Positions 42,453 through 52,200 of a stretch of 64,000 bases of DNA are shown one piece after another. The notes beneath the pieces are model-generated. The model saw only the letters and a program-made list of their open reading frames with translations, was not told the DNA's origin and ran no database searches. This stretch comes from DAIODI01 sp046349255 (GTDB lineage Bacteria; Pseudomonadota; Alphaproteobacteria; Rhizobiales; Aestuariivirgaceae). The stretch's first letter is position 1, and each line of letters starts with the position of its first letter. The stretch is from positions 620,001 through 684,000 of the forward strand of contig JAXMCR010000002.1 in NCBI GenBank assembly GCA_046349255.1, written 5' to 3'. Position numbers and translations under genes: made by a program.

Positions 42453-43276
42453 AGCGGATCATCGAGGCAGCCTGGGAGACCCGCGACGGCATCGGGTTTG
42501 CTACCAAAGGCGAGGTTCGCGACGCGGTCGACCACGCGCTGAAACTTCTCGATTCCGGCACGCTGCGCGTCGCCGAACGTCACGGCAACGACTGGCGCGT
42601 GAACCAGTGGCTCAAGAAGGCGGTCCTCCTCTCCTTCCGGCTGAACGACATGTCGGTCATCCCCGGCGGTCCGGGCGATGCGACCTGGTGGGACAAGGTT
42701 CCATCGAAGTTCCAGGGCTGGGGCGAGGATGAGTTTCGTGCGGCGGGCTTCCGCGCAGTGCCTGGTTGCATGGTGCGCCGTTCGGCCTACATTGCGCCGG
42801 GCGTCGTGCTGATGCCGTCGTTCGTCAACCTCGGCGCGCACGTCGGCAAGGGCACCATGGTCGACACCTGGGCAACCGTCGGCTCGTGCGCGCAGATCGG
42901 CGCGAACTGCCACCTTTCTGGCGGTGTCGGGATCGGCGGCGTGCTGGAACCCTTGCAGGCTGATCCCGTCATCATCGAGGACAACTGCTTCATCGGCGCC
43001 CGCTCGGAAGTGGTGGAAGGCGTGCGTGTCGGCGAAGGCGCAGTGCTCGGCATGGGTGTCTATATCGGGGCTTCGACGAAGATTGTCGATCGAGCTACCG
43101 GGGAAGTGTTCATGGGCAAGGTCCCGGCCTATTCTGTCGTCGTATCCGGCACGCTGCCGGGCAAGGCCTTGCCGAACGGCGACCCTGGCCCATCGCTCTA
43201 CTGCGCGGTGATCGTGAAGCGAGTAGACGAGCGCACCCGCTCGAAGACCTCGATCAACGAGCTTCTGCGGGACTGA
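42440..43276 (+). CDS. dapD: Tetrahydrodipicolinate N-succinyltransferase
   Basis: 278 residues. Left-handed beta-helix enzyme of the succinylase lysine/DAP pathway; hexapeptide repeats from about residue 100 (YIAPGVVLMPSFVNLGAHVG, then GVGIGGVLEPLQADPVIIED). It transfers succinyl from succinyl-CoA to tetrahydrodipicolinate. It starts inside the nucleotidase gene, so is translationally coupled. Confidence 0.95.
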   Translation: MEDLKRIIEAAWETRDGIGFATKGEVRDAVDHALKLLDSGTLRVAERHGNDWRVNQWLKKAVLLSFRLNDMSVIPGGPGDATWWDKVPSKFQGWGEDEFRAAGFRAVPGCMVRRSAYIAPGVVLMPSFVNLGAHVGKGTMVDTWATVGSCAQIGANCHLSGGVGIGGVLEPLQADPVIIEDNCFIGARSEVVEGVRVGEGAVLGMGVYIGASTKIVDRATGEVFMGKVPAYSVVVSGTLPGKALPNGDPGPSLYCAVIVKRVDERTRSKTSINELLRD

Positions 43277-43292
43277 CCGAAGGACGTTGTCG

Positions 43293-44450
43293 ATGACCGA
43301 TCCCGTTCCGCTCCTCCAGTCGCTGATCCGCTGCCCCTCGGTGACGCCAGCGGACGCGGGAGCGCTCGCGGCACTCGAAGCGCCCCTGAGGGCGGCCGGC
43401 TTCGCCTGTACGCGGCTGCCTTTCTCGGAATCGGGCCATCCCGACATCGACAATTTATATGCCCGCTACGGGAAGGATGGACCGCACCTCAGCTTCTCCG
43501 GGCATACGGATGTTGTCCCCCCCGGCCCTGTATCGGACTGGACCCACCCCCCGTTCGCCGCAGACATCGCCGACGGATTCGTTTGGGGGCGGGGTGCGGT
43601 CGACATGAAGGGCGGCATTGCGGCCTTCGCCGCCGCCGCGCTCGACGTGATCGCGGCCGGCAAGTGCAAGGGGTCGATCAGCTTCCTCATTACGGGTGAC
43701 GAGGAGGCAGACTCGGTAAACGGTACGGCGAAGATGATCCGGTGGTTGGCCGAGCACGGCGAAACGCCGGATCACTGCATTGTCGGCGAACCGACCTGCA
43801 TCGAGACCCTCGGCGATGGCGTGAAAATCGGTCGGCGCGGCAGCATTCATGTGTTCCTGACCGTGGAGGGCCGCCAGGGGCACGTCGCCTATCCCGCCAC
43901 CGTTATCAACCCGATCCATCGCATGAGCCGCATATTGGACCGGCTCCACTCCGAACCGCTCGACAGCGGCAACCGCTGGTTCGAGCCTTCGATCCTGCAA
44001 TGTGTGTCCGTCGATACCGACAACACTGCCGGCAATGTCGTTCCCCAGCGCGTAACGGCGTGGATCAACATCCGCTACAACACCGAACACAGCCCGCACT
44101 CCATTGAACTGTGGCTTCGCGAGAGATGCGATCGCGTGATCGCCGACCTCGGCGGCAGTTACGTGCTGGATTGCCGGCCGAAAGGGTCCGTTTTCCTCAC
44201 CGAACCCGGCCGGCTCAGCGACGTCGTGAGCAAGGCGATACTCGAAACGACCGGTGTGACTCCCGTCCTGAACACGGGCGGCGGCACGTCCGATGCACGG
44301 TTCATCAAGGATTACTGTCCCGTCGTAGAGTTCGGTCTGCGTAACCGCACGATCCACCAGATCGACGAGCGCGTGTCCGTCGAGGAACTGCACGCGCTCA
44401 AGGCGTGCTACGCGACAATCATCGAGCGCTATTTCGAGGCATTCGCCTGA
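43293..44450 (+). CDS. dapE: Succinyl-diaminopimelate desuccinylase
   Basis: 385 residues. M20 zinc peptidase: LSFSGHTDVVPPG (zinc His), WGRGAVDMKGG (bridging Asp), FLITGDEEAD (general base and zinc Glu), VGEPT and GTSDARFIKDY. Acts after DapD in DAP/lysine synthesis. ATG 43293 with GAAGGA upstream. Its stop overlaps the next ATG by one base. Confidence 0.94.
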   Translation: MTDPVPLLQSLIRCPSVTPADAGALAALEAPLRAAGFACTRLPFSESGHPDIDNLYARYGKDGPHLSFSGHTDVVPPGPVSDWTHPPFAADIADGFVWGRGAVDMKGGIAAFAAAALDVIAAGKCKGSISFLITGDEEADSVNGTAKMIRWLAEHGETPDHCIVGEPTCIETLGDGVKIGRRGSIHVFLTVEGRQGHVAYPATVINPIHRMSRILDRLHSEPLDSGNRWFEPSILQCVSVDTDNTAGNVVPQRVTAWINIRYNTEHSPHSIELWLRERCDRVIADLGGSYVLDCRPKGSVFLTEPGRLSDVVSKAILETTGVTPVLNTGGGTSDARFIKDYCPVVEFGLRNRTIHQIDERVSVEELHALKACYATIIERYFEAFA

Positions 44451-45004
44451 TGGGGTGGGTGAATGAGGTTTCTACCTCGATCACCCAGTCGCTCGGCATC
44501 GTCAGCGGCGATGCGCAGTCGATCGACCGGCTGAACCTTACCGAGGAGGGCTTCTGGCATTCCTTCGTCGCCATCATCCTCATCCTGCCGATCTATCTCT
44601 TTGCTGCAGGTGTCGCGGTCGAACAGGTGGGGGGCGAGGACGCGTCGCCATCCGCAATCGGGCTGACGATATCGCTCGTCATCCAGTGGACCATCTGGCC
44701 AATCGTCGTAGCCGTTGTGGCGCGGCAGATGCGGTGGGGGGCGAACTATCTCCGCTACATCGTCGCCTACAACTGGACCTCGGTGTGGGTGATGCTGGTG
44801 CTGCTACCGCCTGTCGTGCTGTTCAAGCTCGGCGTGACGAACGAGTCCATCACGAACCTCCTCGTGCTGGCGACGTTCGCTGCAGCGCTGTGGATGCGCT
44901 GGTTCGTGGCGCGGCACGGCCTAAAGGTATCCGGTGAAATTGCCGTGCTGCTTGTCGTCGCCGACCTGGTGCTGAGCACGGGGATCGACGCGCTCGTCAC
45001 ATGA
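44450..45004 (+). CDS. Conserved membrane protein, function unknown
   Basis: 184 residues, no recognised family by name. A short amphipathic start and then four to five transmembrane helices (FWHSFVAIILILPIYLFAAG; LTISLVIQWTIWPIVVAVVA; VWVMLVLLPPVVLFKLG; NLLVLATFAAALWMRWF). The N-x-T-EEGFWHSF motif suggests a small alphaproteobacterial integral membrane protein. Coupled to dapE by TGATG, so expressed with the DAP genes. Convergent with truA, 4 bp apart. Confidence 0.7.
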   Translation: MGWVNEVSTSITQSLGIVSGDAQSIDRLNLTEEGFWHSFVAIILILPIYLFAAGVAVEQVGGEDASPSAIGLTISLVIQWTIWPIVVAVVARQMRWGANYLRYIVAYNWTSVWVMLVLLPPVVLFKLGVTNESITNLLVLATFAAALWMRWFVARHGLKVSGEIAVLLVVADLVLSTGIDALVT

Positions 45005-45008
45005 TGCC

Positions 45009-45749
45009 CTACGGATAATCGACGCGCGAAAGGTAGAGGCCGTCGGGCGGGGCAACGGGCCCGCAGGCGCTGCGATCCTGCGCCGCAAGCACTGCGATCA
45101 GGTCGTTCTCGTCCCAGCGCCCCTCCCCCACGAGCTTCACCGATCCGACCATCGAACGGACCTGGTTGTGCAAGAACGAGCGCGCCGAGGCAAAGATCTC
45201 GATCATGTCGCCGTGGCGCATCACGTCGAGCCGATCGAGGGTCTTCACCGCCGAGGCGGCCTGGCACTCGCTCGAGCGGAACGTCGTGAAGTCGTGGTTA
45301 CCAACGAGGCACTGCGCGGCATGGTGCATCGCTTCGTGATCGAGACGCGCCATCACCTGCCATGCGCGCCCGCGGTCGAGTGCGAGAGGCGCCCGACGGT
45401 TGACGATGCGGTACACATAGTGGCGGCCGAGAGCCGAAAAGCGCGCATGGAAATCGGGAGTAGTCGACGCAACGGCAAGAATGCTCACGGGGGCCGGCCG
45501 GAGATGCGCGTTCAGGGCGTCACGAAGCTTGTCGGGCCGCCAGTCGCGCGTCAGGTCTACGTGGGCAACCTGCCCGAAAGCATGGACCCCCGTATCCGTG
45601 CGGCCGGCACCGTGGACAACGGCGCGTTCCCCGGTGAGACGTTCGATTGCGCCTTCGATTTCGGCCTGAACGCTCGGCCCGTTCTCCTGGCGCTGCCAGC
45701 CGCGATAGGGGCCGCCGTCGTACTCTATGATGAGGCGGTACCGGGGCAT
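45009..45749 (-). CDS. truA: tRNA pseudouridine(38-40) synthase
   Basis: 246 residues. Catalytic aspartate D52 in GAGRTDTGVHA, start YRLIIEYDGGPYRGWQRQ, and FHARFSALGRHYVYRI and RSFLHNQVRSMVGSVKLVG. Modifies U38-U40 in the tRNA anticodon arm. Start ATG 45749; 10 bp after the fmt stop. Confidence 0.94.
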   Translation of the reverse strand: MPRYRLIIEYDGGPYRGWQRQENGPSVQAEIEGAIERLTGERAVVHGAGRTDTGVHAFGQVAHVDLTRDWRPDKLRDALNAHLRPAPVSILAVASTTPDFHARFSALGRHYVYRIVNRRAPLALDRGRAWQVMARLDHEAMHHAAQCLVGNHDFTTFRSSECQAASAVKTLDRLDVMRHGDMIEIFASARSFLHNQVRSMVGSVKLVGEGRWDENDLIAVLAAQDRSACGPVAPPDGLYLSRVDYP

Positions 45750-45759
45750 GTGCGGGACC

Positions 45760-46680
45760 TTAACCGACGACGGTTCCGGGCGCGACGGGCTGGCCGCGCA
45801 GGAAGACTTCGAGCGGCAGTTGGCTCTTGCCCTCGCGTTGTACGACCACGGGCCGGATCGCTCCCTCGCCGCAGGCAATCGTGAACTGCTCGTCGAGAAC
45901 TGTTCCAGGGGCGCCTGAACCGGCCACAACCTCGGCGCGCAGAAGCTTCACCCGCTGGCCGTCGAGCAGGCACCACGCTCCGGGAAACGGAGAAAGTCCG
46001 TGAATGTGCGCCACCACCGACGGGGCGGGTTGTGCAAATTCGATTTTCGCTTCGACCTTGGCGATCTTGGCGGCGTAGTTGACCCCGTCCGTCGCTTGCG
46101 GCCGGCAGGTGAGCGTCCCGGCCTCCAGAGCCTTCATCGCCTCGGACATGAGCTCTGCGCCGGCGCGCGCCAGTGCATCGTGCAGGTCCTGAGCGGTCGT
46201 TGCGCATGTGATCGGCACGTCCGCCTCGCGACACACCGGCCCGGTGTCGAGACCCTCCTCCATGCGCATCACGCTCGCCGCGGTCACGCGGTCACCCGCC
46301 ATGATGGCGCGCTGGATCGGGGCGGCGCCCCGCCAGCGCGGAAGCTTCGACGCATGAAGGTTGTACGCGCCGAGCCGAAAAGCCGCCAGCGCGCGCGGCG
46401 GCAGAAGCAGGCCGTAGGCGACCACGACCGCAGCATCGGCCCTCCATGCCTCGAGTTTTTTGAGGTCCTCCTCGGGTCGCAGCGACAGCGGCGTCTCGAC
46501 GTGAAGGCCGTTCCGTCGCGCCAGGGCTTCGACGGGCGAGGGTCGCGCCGCCATCCCGCGTCCGGCCGGCCGTGGCGGCTGCGTATAGACCGCAGCAATC
46601 GCATGTCCGTCCGAGATGAGGCGATCGAACGTCGGCACCGCGAAGTCGGGCGTGCCCATGAGCACAAGCCTCAGGCTCAC
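45760..46680 (-). CDS. fmt: Methionyl-tRNA formyltransferase
   Basis: 306 residues. LVLMGTPDFAVPTF at the N-terminus, HASKLPRWRGAAPIQRAI (formyl-folate binding) and the C-terminal OB-like domain. Adds formyl to initiator Met-tRNA. GTG 46680 overlaps the def stop (GTGA). Confidence 0.94.
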   Translation of the reverse strand: MSLRLVLMGTPDFAVPTFDRLISDGHAIAAVYTQPPRPAGRGMAARPSPVEALARRNGLHVETPLSLRPEEDLKKLEAWRADAAVVVAYGLLLPPRALAAFRLGAYNLHASKLPRWRGAAPIQRAIMAGDRVTAASVMRMEEGLDTGPVCREADVPITCATTAQDLHDALARAGAELMSEAMKALEAGTLTCRPQATDGVNYAAKIAKVEAKIEFAQPAPSVVAHIHGLSPFPGAWCLLDGQRVKLLRAEVVAGSGAPGTVLDEQFTIACGEGAIRPVVVQREGKSQLPLEVFLRGQPVAPGTVVG

Positions 46681-47198
46681 GCCGGTTCCTTCGTCTGCTT
46701 GGCGGCCTTGGTGAACTTGCGGATGACGCGTTCGCGCTTCAGGCGCGAGATATGGTCGATGAAAAGCACGCCGTTCAGGTGGTCGATCTCGTGCTGGATG
46801 CAGGTGGCGAGCAGGCCCTCGCACTCGCGTTCGTGCTCGACACCGTGCTCGTCGAGATGGCGCACCCTGACCTTGGAGGGCCGCGTCACCATCTCGTAGA
46901 ACTCGGGGATCGACAGGCATCCCTCCTCGTATTCGGATGTCTCCTCGGAAGACCAGACGATCTCCGGGTTGACGAACACGAGCGGCGCCTTCGGCTGGTC
47001 TTCCTTGGCGATGTCGATCACCACGACGCGCTGCAGGGCGCCGATCTGGACAGCCGCGAGGCCGATGCCGGGGGCCTTGTACATCGTCTCGAACATGTCT
47101 GCGATCAGCCGGCGCTCCTCCGAACCGATGGTCTTGACCGGTTCGGAAACGCGCTTCAGCAGCGGGTCGGGCAGGATGACAAGGGGGCGGACAGCCAT
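46677..47198 (-). CDS. def: Peptide deformylase
   Basis: 173 residues. All three motifs: GIGLAAVQIG, EGCLSIP (metal Cys) and QHEIDHLNG (two metal His, catalytic Glu). Removes N-formyl from new proteins. First gene of def-fmt-truA. Confidence 0.96.
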   Translation of the reverse strand: MAVRPLVILPDPLLKRVSEPVKTIGSEERRLIADMFETMYKAPGIGLAAVQIGALQRVVVIDIAKEDQPKAPLVFVNPEIVWSSEETSEYEEGCLSIPEFYEMVTRPSKVRVRHLDEHGVEHERECEGLLATCIQHEIDHLNGVLFIDHISRLKRERVIRKFTKAAKQTKEPA

Positions 47199-47263
47199 GG
47201 ATACCTCTTCGGGCTCACATAGGAAATCCGCCCCTTGCGGTCAACGCAGTCGGAAAGCCTTGG

Positions 47264-47740
47264 TCACTTCCGCGCGGCGGCAGGCCGCTCACTCTTCAGA
47301 ATATCGCGGATTTCGGTCAGAAGCTGAACGTCCGCAGGCGCTTCGGGCGGGGCGGCCGGTGCAGCTTCCTTCTCGAACTGGCGGCGCAGCCGATTGATGC
47401 CCTTCACCACCATGAACAAGACCCAGGCGACGATCAGGAAGTTGACGGCCTTGGTCAGGAACGACCCGTAGGCCAGGACGGCGCCCTGCTTCCTCGCTTC
47501 GGCAAGCGTGTTTGCGGTGACGTTGGCAGACAGCGGAATGAAGTGGTTCGAGAAGTCGAGGCCACCGAGCACCGCGCCGACCATGGGCATGAACAAGTCG
47601 TCGACAATGGAGGATACGATGGCGCCGAACGCTGCGCCGATGATAACGCCGACCGCCAGGTCGACGACGTTGCCCTTGACGGCAAATTCCTGGAATTCCT
47701 TGAGCACGGCAAGCTTCCCCACGCTGCTCCGGCGCCCCAT
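47264..47740 (-). CDS. mscL: Large-conductance mechanosensitive channel
   Basis: 158 residues. Two helices: VVDLAVGVIIGAAFGAIVSS and FLTKAVNFLIVAWVLFMVV, between them the periplasmic loop, and a cytoplasmic C-terminal helix (PADVQLLTEIRDIL). Opens under membrane tension. GGGAG upstream fixes ATG 47740, making the N-terminus ~11 residues longer than the family core. Confidence 0.93.
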   Translation of the reverse strand: MGRRSSVGKLAVLKEFQEFAVKGNVVDLAVGVIIGAAFGAIVSSIVDDLFMPMVGAVLGGLDFSNHFIPLSANVTANTLAEARKQGAVLAYGSFLTKAVNFLIVAWVLFMVVKGINRLRRQFEKEAAPAAPPEAPADVQLLTEIRDILKSERPAAARK

Positions 47741-47855
47741 GGCCGGTCACTCCCGAATACCGCATTCGAGCTTTCCCGTGAAGGTGGCGGAGGCTGTCCC
47801 CTCGGCCTAGAGTGCCCCGGCGGATACAGAGCAGGGAACCCGCAACGGATCGTCG

Positions 47856-50800
47856 ATGCTGATTGCCTGGAGCGTCATTCTCGTCGCGATCGCCTACGTC
47901 GGCCTCCTGTTTGCGGTGGCGACCTGGGGCGACCGCCTGGCCAGAGAGCGGGCTGGGCCGCAGGCGCGGCCGCTGATCTACGCGCTTTCGATCGCCGTCT
48001 ACTGCACCTCGTGGACCTTCTTCGGCTCGGTCGGTGTCGCGGCGCGCTCCGGCTTCGACTTCATCGCGATCTACGTCGGCCCGGCCCTCCTCGTGGGACT
48101 TGGATGGCCGCTCCTCAAGTATATCGTCGAGATCGCCAAGAAGCAGAACATCACCTCGATCGCGGACTTTATTGCGGCCCGCTACGGCAAGAACCAGGCG
48201 CTGGGCGCAGTCGTCGCGCTGTTCGCAGTCGTGGGGTCGGTGCCGTACATCTCTCTCCAGCTGAAGGCGGTATCGTTCTCGCTCGACGCGATGCTGACGG
48301 CCTCCGGCAATCCGGCCGCCGGGTCGCCTGCCGGCGAACTCGCACTCATCGTCACGATGGCGCTCGCCGGCTTCACGGCCCTGTTCGGCACGCGCCACAT
48401 CGACGCGACCGAACACCAGGACGGCCTGACCCTCGCAATTGCGGTCGAATCGCTCGTGAAGCTCGCAACGTTCCTCGCGATCGGCCTTTTCATCACCTTC
48501 GTCGTCATGGGCGGACCCTCCGCACTCGCCGAGCGCGTCTCGACTGACCCGCGCACCATGGGGATCCTGTCGCAGGGAATCGACGGCGGCCGCTGGATGA
48601 CGATGGTGCTGCTATCGATGATGGCGATCGTGCTCCTGCCACGCCAGTTCCACATGATGGTGGTCGAGAACGCAAGCATCGGCGACGTGAAGCGGGCGGC
48701 CTGGCTGTTCCCGCTCTATCTGGTCGCGATCAACATCTTCGTGGTGCCGATCGCGCTCGCCGGCCTGCTGCTCCTGCCGCCGGGCACCGATCCCGACACC
48801 TACGTGCTGGCGCTGCCGGTTGCGCGAGGCGACTTCGTGATGGCGATGGTCGCGTTCATCGGCGGGCTTTCGGCCGCGACCGCCATGGTGATCGTCGAGA
48901 CCGTCGCGCTGTCGATCATGGTCTGCAACAACGTTGTCCTGCCGATGTTGTTGCGCCGGAAGGGCGAACTCGAGACGCTGACCCCGAACATCGGTCGCCT
49001 GATCATCACCATCCGGCGGCTAGCGATCGCCGCGATCCTCACTCTCGCGTACACCTACTACCTGATCGTCGGCACGTCCGTGGCGCTGGCCCAGACGGGC
49101 CTCGTGTCGTTTGCAGCCGTCGCCCAGTTCGCGCCCGCCTTCTTCGGTGGTCTCGTGTGGCGACGTGCCACCGCGGCCGGCGCCATGGCCGGACTCGTGG
49201 CCGGCCTCGTCGTCTGGGCATACACGCTTCTGCTGCCGTCGTTCGCGGACGCGGGCTGGCTGTCGCGAACCTTCATTGAGGAGGGTCTGTTCGGCATAGC
49301 TGCGCTCCGGCCGCGCATGCTCCTGAACTTGTCCTTCGATCCGCTGACGCACGGAGTCCTATGGAGCCTTGTCGTCAATACTGCGGCCTTCGTGGCCGTA
49401 TCGATGCTTACGCGCCAGTCGCCGATCGAACGGGTGCAGGCGAATGCGTTCGTCGCCTCGGACCTTCCGTCGGCAGGGCAGGGTTTCCGGCTGTGGCGCA
49501 CGACGGTCACGGCTGGCGATCTGGAGAAGACCGTTGCCCGGTATCTCGGAAGGGACCGCACGCGCAGTTCCTTCGACGCGTACGCGCACCAGCAGGGCAA
49601 GCCGTTCGAGCCGGCCGCCGAGGCCGACATCCGCATGCTGCGGTTCGCCGAACACCTGCTCGCAAGCGCCGTCGGCACGGCCTCAGCGCGACTGGTGCTC
49701 GGCCTTCTCCTCGAGCGCCACAGCCGCAGCCCACGCGGCGCGCTTCGACTGCTCGACGACGCGTCGGCGGCGATCCAGCACAACCGCGACCTGCTCCAGT
49801 CGGCCATCGACCACGTCGACCAGGCGATCGCGGTGTTCGACCAGTCGCTTTCGCTCATCCTGTGGAACCGCCAGTTCGGCACCCTGCTGCCGCTGTCCTC
49901 AGAGATGCTCCGCGTTGGCCTGCCGCTGAACGAGGTGCTTGTTCTGTTCGACCGCTCCAACGGGTCCGTGGACCAGCGCGTCCTGGCGGATCGCCTGGAC
50001 CGGCTGGCGCGACGCTTTGAGCCGTTCCAGGCGAGCATCTCCGGACAGTCCCGGAACGACGACATCGTTGTCGAGGTCCGCGCGGCTGCCCTCCCGGACG
50101 GTGGCATCGTGGCGACGTTTTCCGACATCACCGAACGCGTCCGCGCCGCGGAGGCGCTCGAGCGCCGGGTCGAGGAGCGGACGCTTGAGTTGCGTGCACT
50201 CAACACCGAGCTCGGCCGGGCGAAGGCCGCGGCCGAGGAAGCCAACCTCGGCAAGACGCGGTTCGTTGCCGCGGCGAGCCACGACATCCTGCAGCCGCTC
50301 AACGCGGCTCGGTTGTTCACGTCCACGCTCGTCGAGCGTCACCGACGGTCCGCCGACCGCGACCTCGTCCGAAATGTCGACTCCTCGCTCGAGGCGGTCG
50401 AGGAAATCCTCAACGCGCTGCTTGACATCTCTCGCCTCGACGCCGGAGCGATGAAGCCCGAGATCACGACCTTCCGCATTGCCGATATCCTGAACCCGCT
50501 TGCGATGGAGTTTTCCGCGACCGCTCGTGGCAAGCAGCTCGACCTCAAGGTCATGCCGTGCTCGCTGGTCGTGAAAAGCGACCGCCGGTTGCTCCGTCGC
50601 ATCGTCCAAAATCTGCTCTCGAATGCCGTGAAATACACCCGGACCGGGCGCGTGCTGATGGGCTGCCGCCGCCGCGGTGACACTCTGCGGATCGAGGTGC
50701 ATGACACCGGGCCCGGAATTCCGAAGGATCGGCAGGCTTTGATCTACCAGGAATTCGAGCGTCTCGATGAAGAAGGCGGATCGGCCCCTGGTCTCGGGCT

Positions 50801-51347
50801 CGGCCTCTCGATCGTCGAGCGCATTGCGCGGATGCTGGAGACGCCGATCGGTCTTGTCTCCGTCGTCGGCAGGGGGTCGGTCTTTTCTGTAACAGTTCCG
50901 GTAGCCGCGGAGCTCGCCCGGCCCGGGCCGCTCGTGCGCGTCTCGAACGCCGGGCGCAGCTTTGCAGGTCTCACCGCGCTCGTCGTCGACAACGAGCCCT
51001 CGATCCTCGAAGGGATGAGCCTCCTCCTGACCAACTGGGGGCTGTCGGTCATCACGGCCCGCAGCGTCGCCGAGGCCATCTCCGCCGCCGAGCAGAATCG
51101 GGAACGGATCGATCTCCTGTTTGCCGATTATCATCTCCACCGCGATGACGGCCTGATCCTGATTCAGTCGATCCGGGCGAGGCTCGGCCGCGCGCTACCG
51201 GCGCTTCTGATCACGGCCGACCGTTCTCGTGAGGTGCACGACGCTGCCGCGCGGTCCGACGTGGTGGTTCTGCGCAAGCCGGTGAAACCGGCCGGTCTCA
51301 GGGCGGCAATGGCGCGCGTGCTCGCGACGGCGGAAGCAGCGGAGTAG
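47856..51347 (+). CDS. Hybrid histidine kinase with SSS transporter domain (CrbS-like)
   Basis: 1163 residues. Residues ~1-500 form a sodium/solute-symporter-like membrane domain with about 13 helices (AARSGFDFIAIYVGPALLVG; PRQFHMMVVENA). A STAC-like linker (~540-630, WRTTVTAGDLEKTVARYLG), a PAS domain (~650-760), a coiled coil, HisKA with H809 in AASHDILQPLNAARLF, the ATPase (NLLSNAVKYTRTGRVLM, GLGLGLSIVERIA) and a receiver with D1091 follow. This is the CrbS/MxtR order; CrbS controls acetate use via acs. Convergent with a LuxR-type regulator four bases away. Confidence 0.88.
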   Translation: MLIAWSVILVAIAYVGLLFAVATWGDRLARERAGPQARPLIYALSIAVYCTSWTFFGSVGVAARSGFDFIAIYVGPALLVGLGWPLLKYIVEIAKKQNITSIADFIAARYGKNQALGAVVALFAVVGSVPYISLQLKAVSFSLDAMLTASGNPAAGSPAGELALIVTMALAGFTALFGTRHIDATEHQDGLTLAIAVESLVKLATFLAIGLFITFVVMGGPSALAERVSTDPRTMGILSQGIDGGRWMTMVLLSMMAIVLLPRQFHMMVVENASIGDVKRAAWLFPLYLVAINIFVVPIALAGLLLLPPGTDPDTYVLALPVARGDFVMAMVAFIGGLSAATAMVIVETVALSIMVCNNVVLPMLLRRKGELETLTPNIGRLIITIRRLAIAAILTLAYTYYLIVGTSVALAQTGLVSFAAVAQFAPAFFGGLVWRRATAAGAMAGLVAGLVVWAYTLLLPSFADAGWLSRTFIEEGLFGIAALRPRMLLNLSFDPLTHGVLWSLVVNTAAFVAVSMLTRQSPIERVQANAFVASDLPSAGQGFRLWRTTVTAGDLEKTVARYLGRDRTRSSFDAYAHQQGKPFEPAAEADIRMLRFAEHLLASAVGTASARLVLGLLLERHSRSPRGALRLLDDASAAIQHNRDLLQSAIDHVDQAIAVFDQSLSLILWNRQFGTLLPLSSEMLRVGLPLNEVLVLFDRSNGSVDQRVLADRLDRLARRFEPFQASISGQSRNDDIVVEVRAAALPDGGIVATFSDITERVRAAEALERRVEERTLELRALNTELGRAKAAAEEANLGKTRFVAAASHDILQPLNAARLFTSTLVERHRRSADRDLVRNVDSSLEAVEEILNALLDISRLDAGAMKPEITTFRIADILNPLAMEFSATARGKQLDLKVMPCSLVVKSDRRLLRRIVQNLLSNAVKYTRTGRVLMGCRRRGDTLRIEVHDTGPGIPKDRQALIYQEFERLDEEGGSAPGLGLGLSIVERIARMLETPIGLVSVVGRGSVFSVTVPVAAELARPGPLVRVSNAGRSFAGLTALVVDNEPSILEGMSLLLTNWGLSVITARSVAEAISAAEQNRERIDLLFADYHLHRDDGLILIQSIRARLGRALPALLITADRSREVHDAAARSDVVVLRKPVKPAGLRAAMARVLATAEAAE

Positions 51348-51351
51348 ACTG

Positions 51352-52011
51352 TTAGCCGGCGTGGTTTGCGGGCATCTCGAGACCGTCGATGCGGCTTGCG
51401 GCAATCACCGCCTGGGTACGGCTGTCGACGTCGAGCTTCTGCAGGATTGCCGAAACATGCGCCTTGACCGTCGCCTCGGACACCGAGAGCTGGTAGGCGA
51501 TCTGCTTGTTGAGCAGTCCTTCGCGCAGCATCATCAGCACGCGCATCTGCTGCGGCGTCAGCGTCGCGAGCCGCTGGGCGAGCTGGTCGCCTTCCGGGTC
51601 TCCGCCGATGCCGAGGTCGATGCCGTCCGGCACCCAGATCTCCCCGTCGAGCACCCGGCGCACCGCGTCCTTCATGCGCGACACCTGCAGCGTCTTCGGG
51701 ATGAAGCCGGAGGCGCCGAGCGCCATCGCGCGGCGGATGATCGGCGGATCCTCGCTCGCAGAAACGACGACCACCGGCACGTGGGGAAACTGGTTCCGGA
51801 GAAAGATCAATCCGGAAAAGCCCTGAACTCCGGGCATTTTCAGGTCGAGGAGGACGAGGTCGATATCGCGGTCGCCCTCGATCAACCCTACCGCCTCCGC
51901 GAGACTGCCAGCCTCGCTCACCGCGGCCCCCGTCTGGCCTTCCAGGGTTTGTCGCAAGGCTTCTCGGAACAGCGGATGATCGTCGGCGATAACGATGTGA
52001 TGGTCGTTCAT
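51352..52011 (-). CDS. LuxR/NarL-family response regulator (CrbR-like)
   Basis: 219 residues. Receiver with D56 in LVLLDLKMPG and VVVVSASED; helix-turn-helix LTPQQMRVLMMLREGLLNKQ then IAYQLSVSEATVKAHVSAIL. A probable partner of the adjacent kinase, which is convergent rather than co-directional, a common alphaproteobacterial arrangement of this pair. Confidence 0.85.
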   Translation of the reverse strand: MNDHHIVIADDHPLFREALRQTLEGQTGAAVSEAGSLAEAVGLIEGDRDIDLVLLDLKMPGVQGFSGLIFLRNQFPHVPVVVVSASEDPPIIRRAMALGASGFIPKTLQVSRMKDAVRRVLDGEIWVPDGIDLGIGGDPEGDQLAQRLATLTPQQMRVLMMLREGLLNKQIAYQLSVSEATVKAHVSAILQKLDVDSRTQAVIAASRIDGLEMPANHAG

Positions 52012-52200
52012 TCACCCTCCCGTCCTGACGCCGCCCGCAGTACATCGCTGCCGGGCATGCGCCTTAGACTTTAGACGAAGAGACCCCGACTACAAAGAGT
52101 TTCAGGAGACGGACGCGGGCCCCGCTTGACGCGCACCGTCCGCCGTGGGAAGCCCAGCGCCCAGCCCGTTTTTCCCCCTCCCCGAGACCCTTGAGGACGC

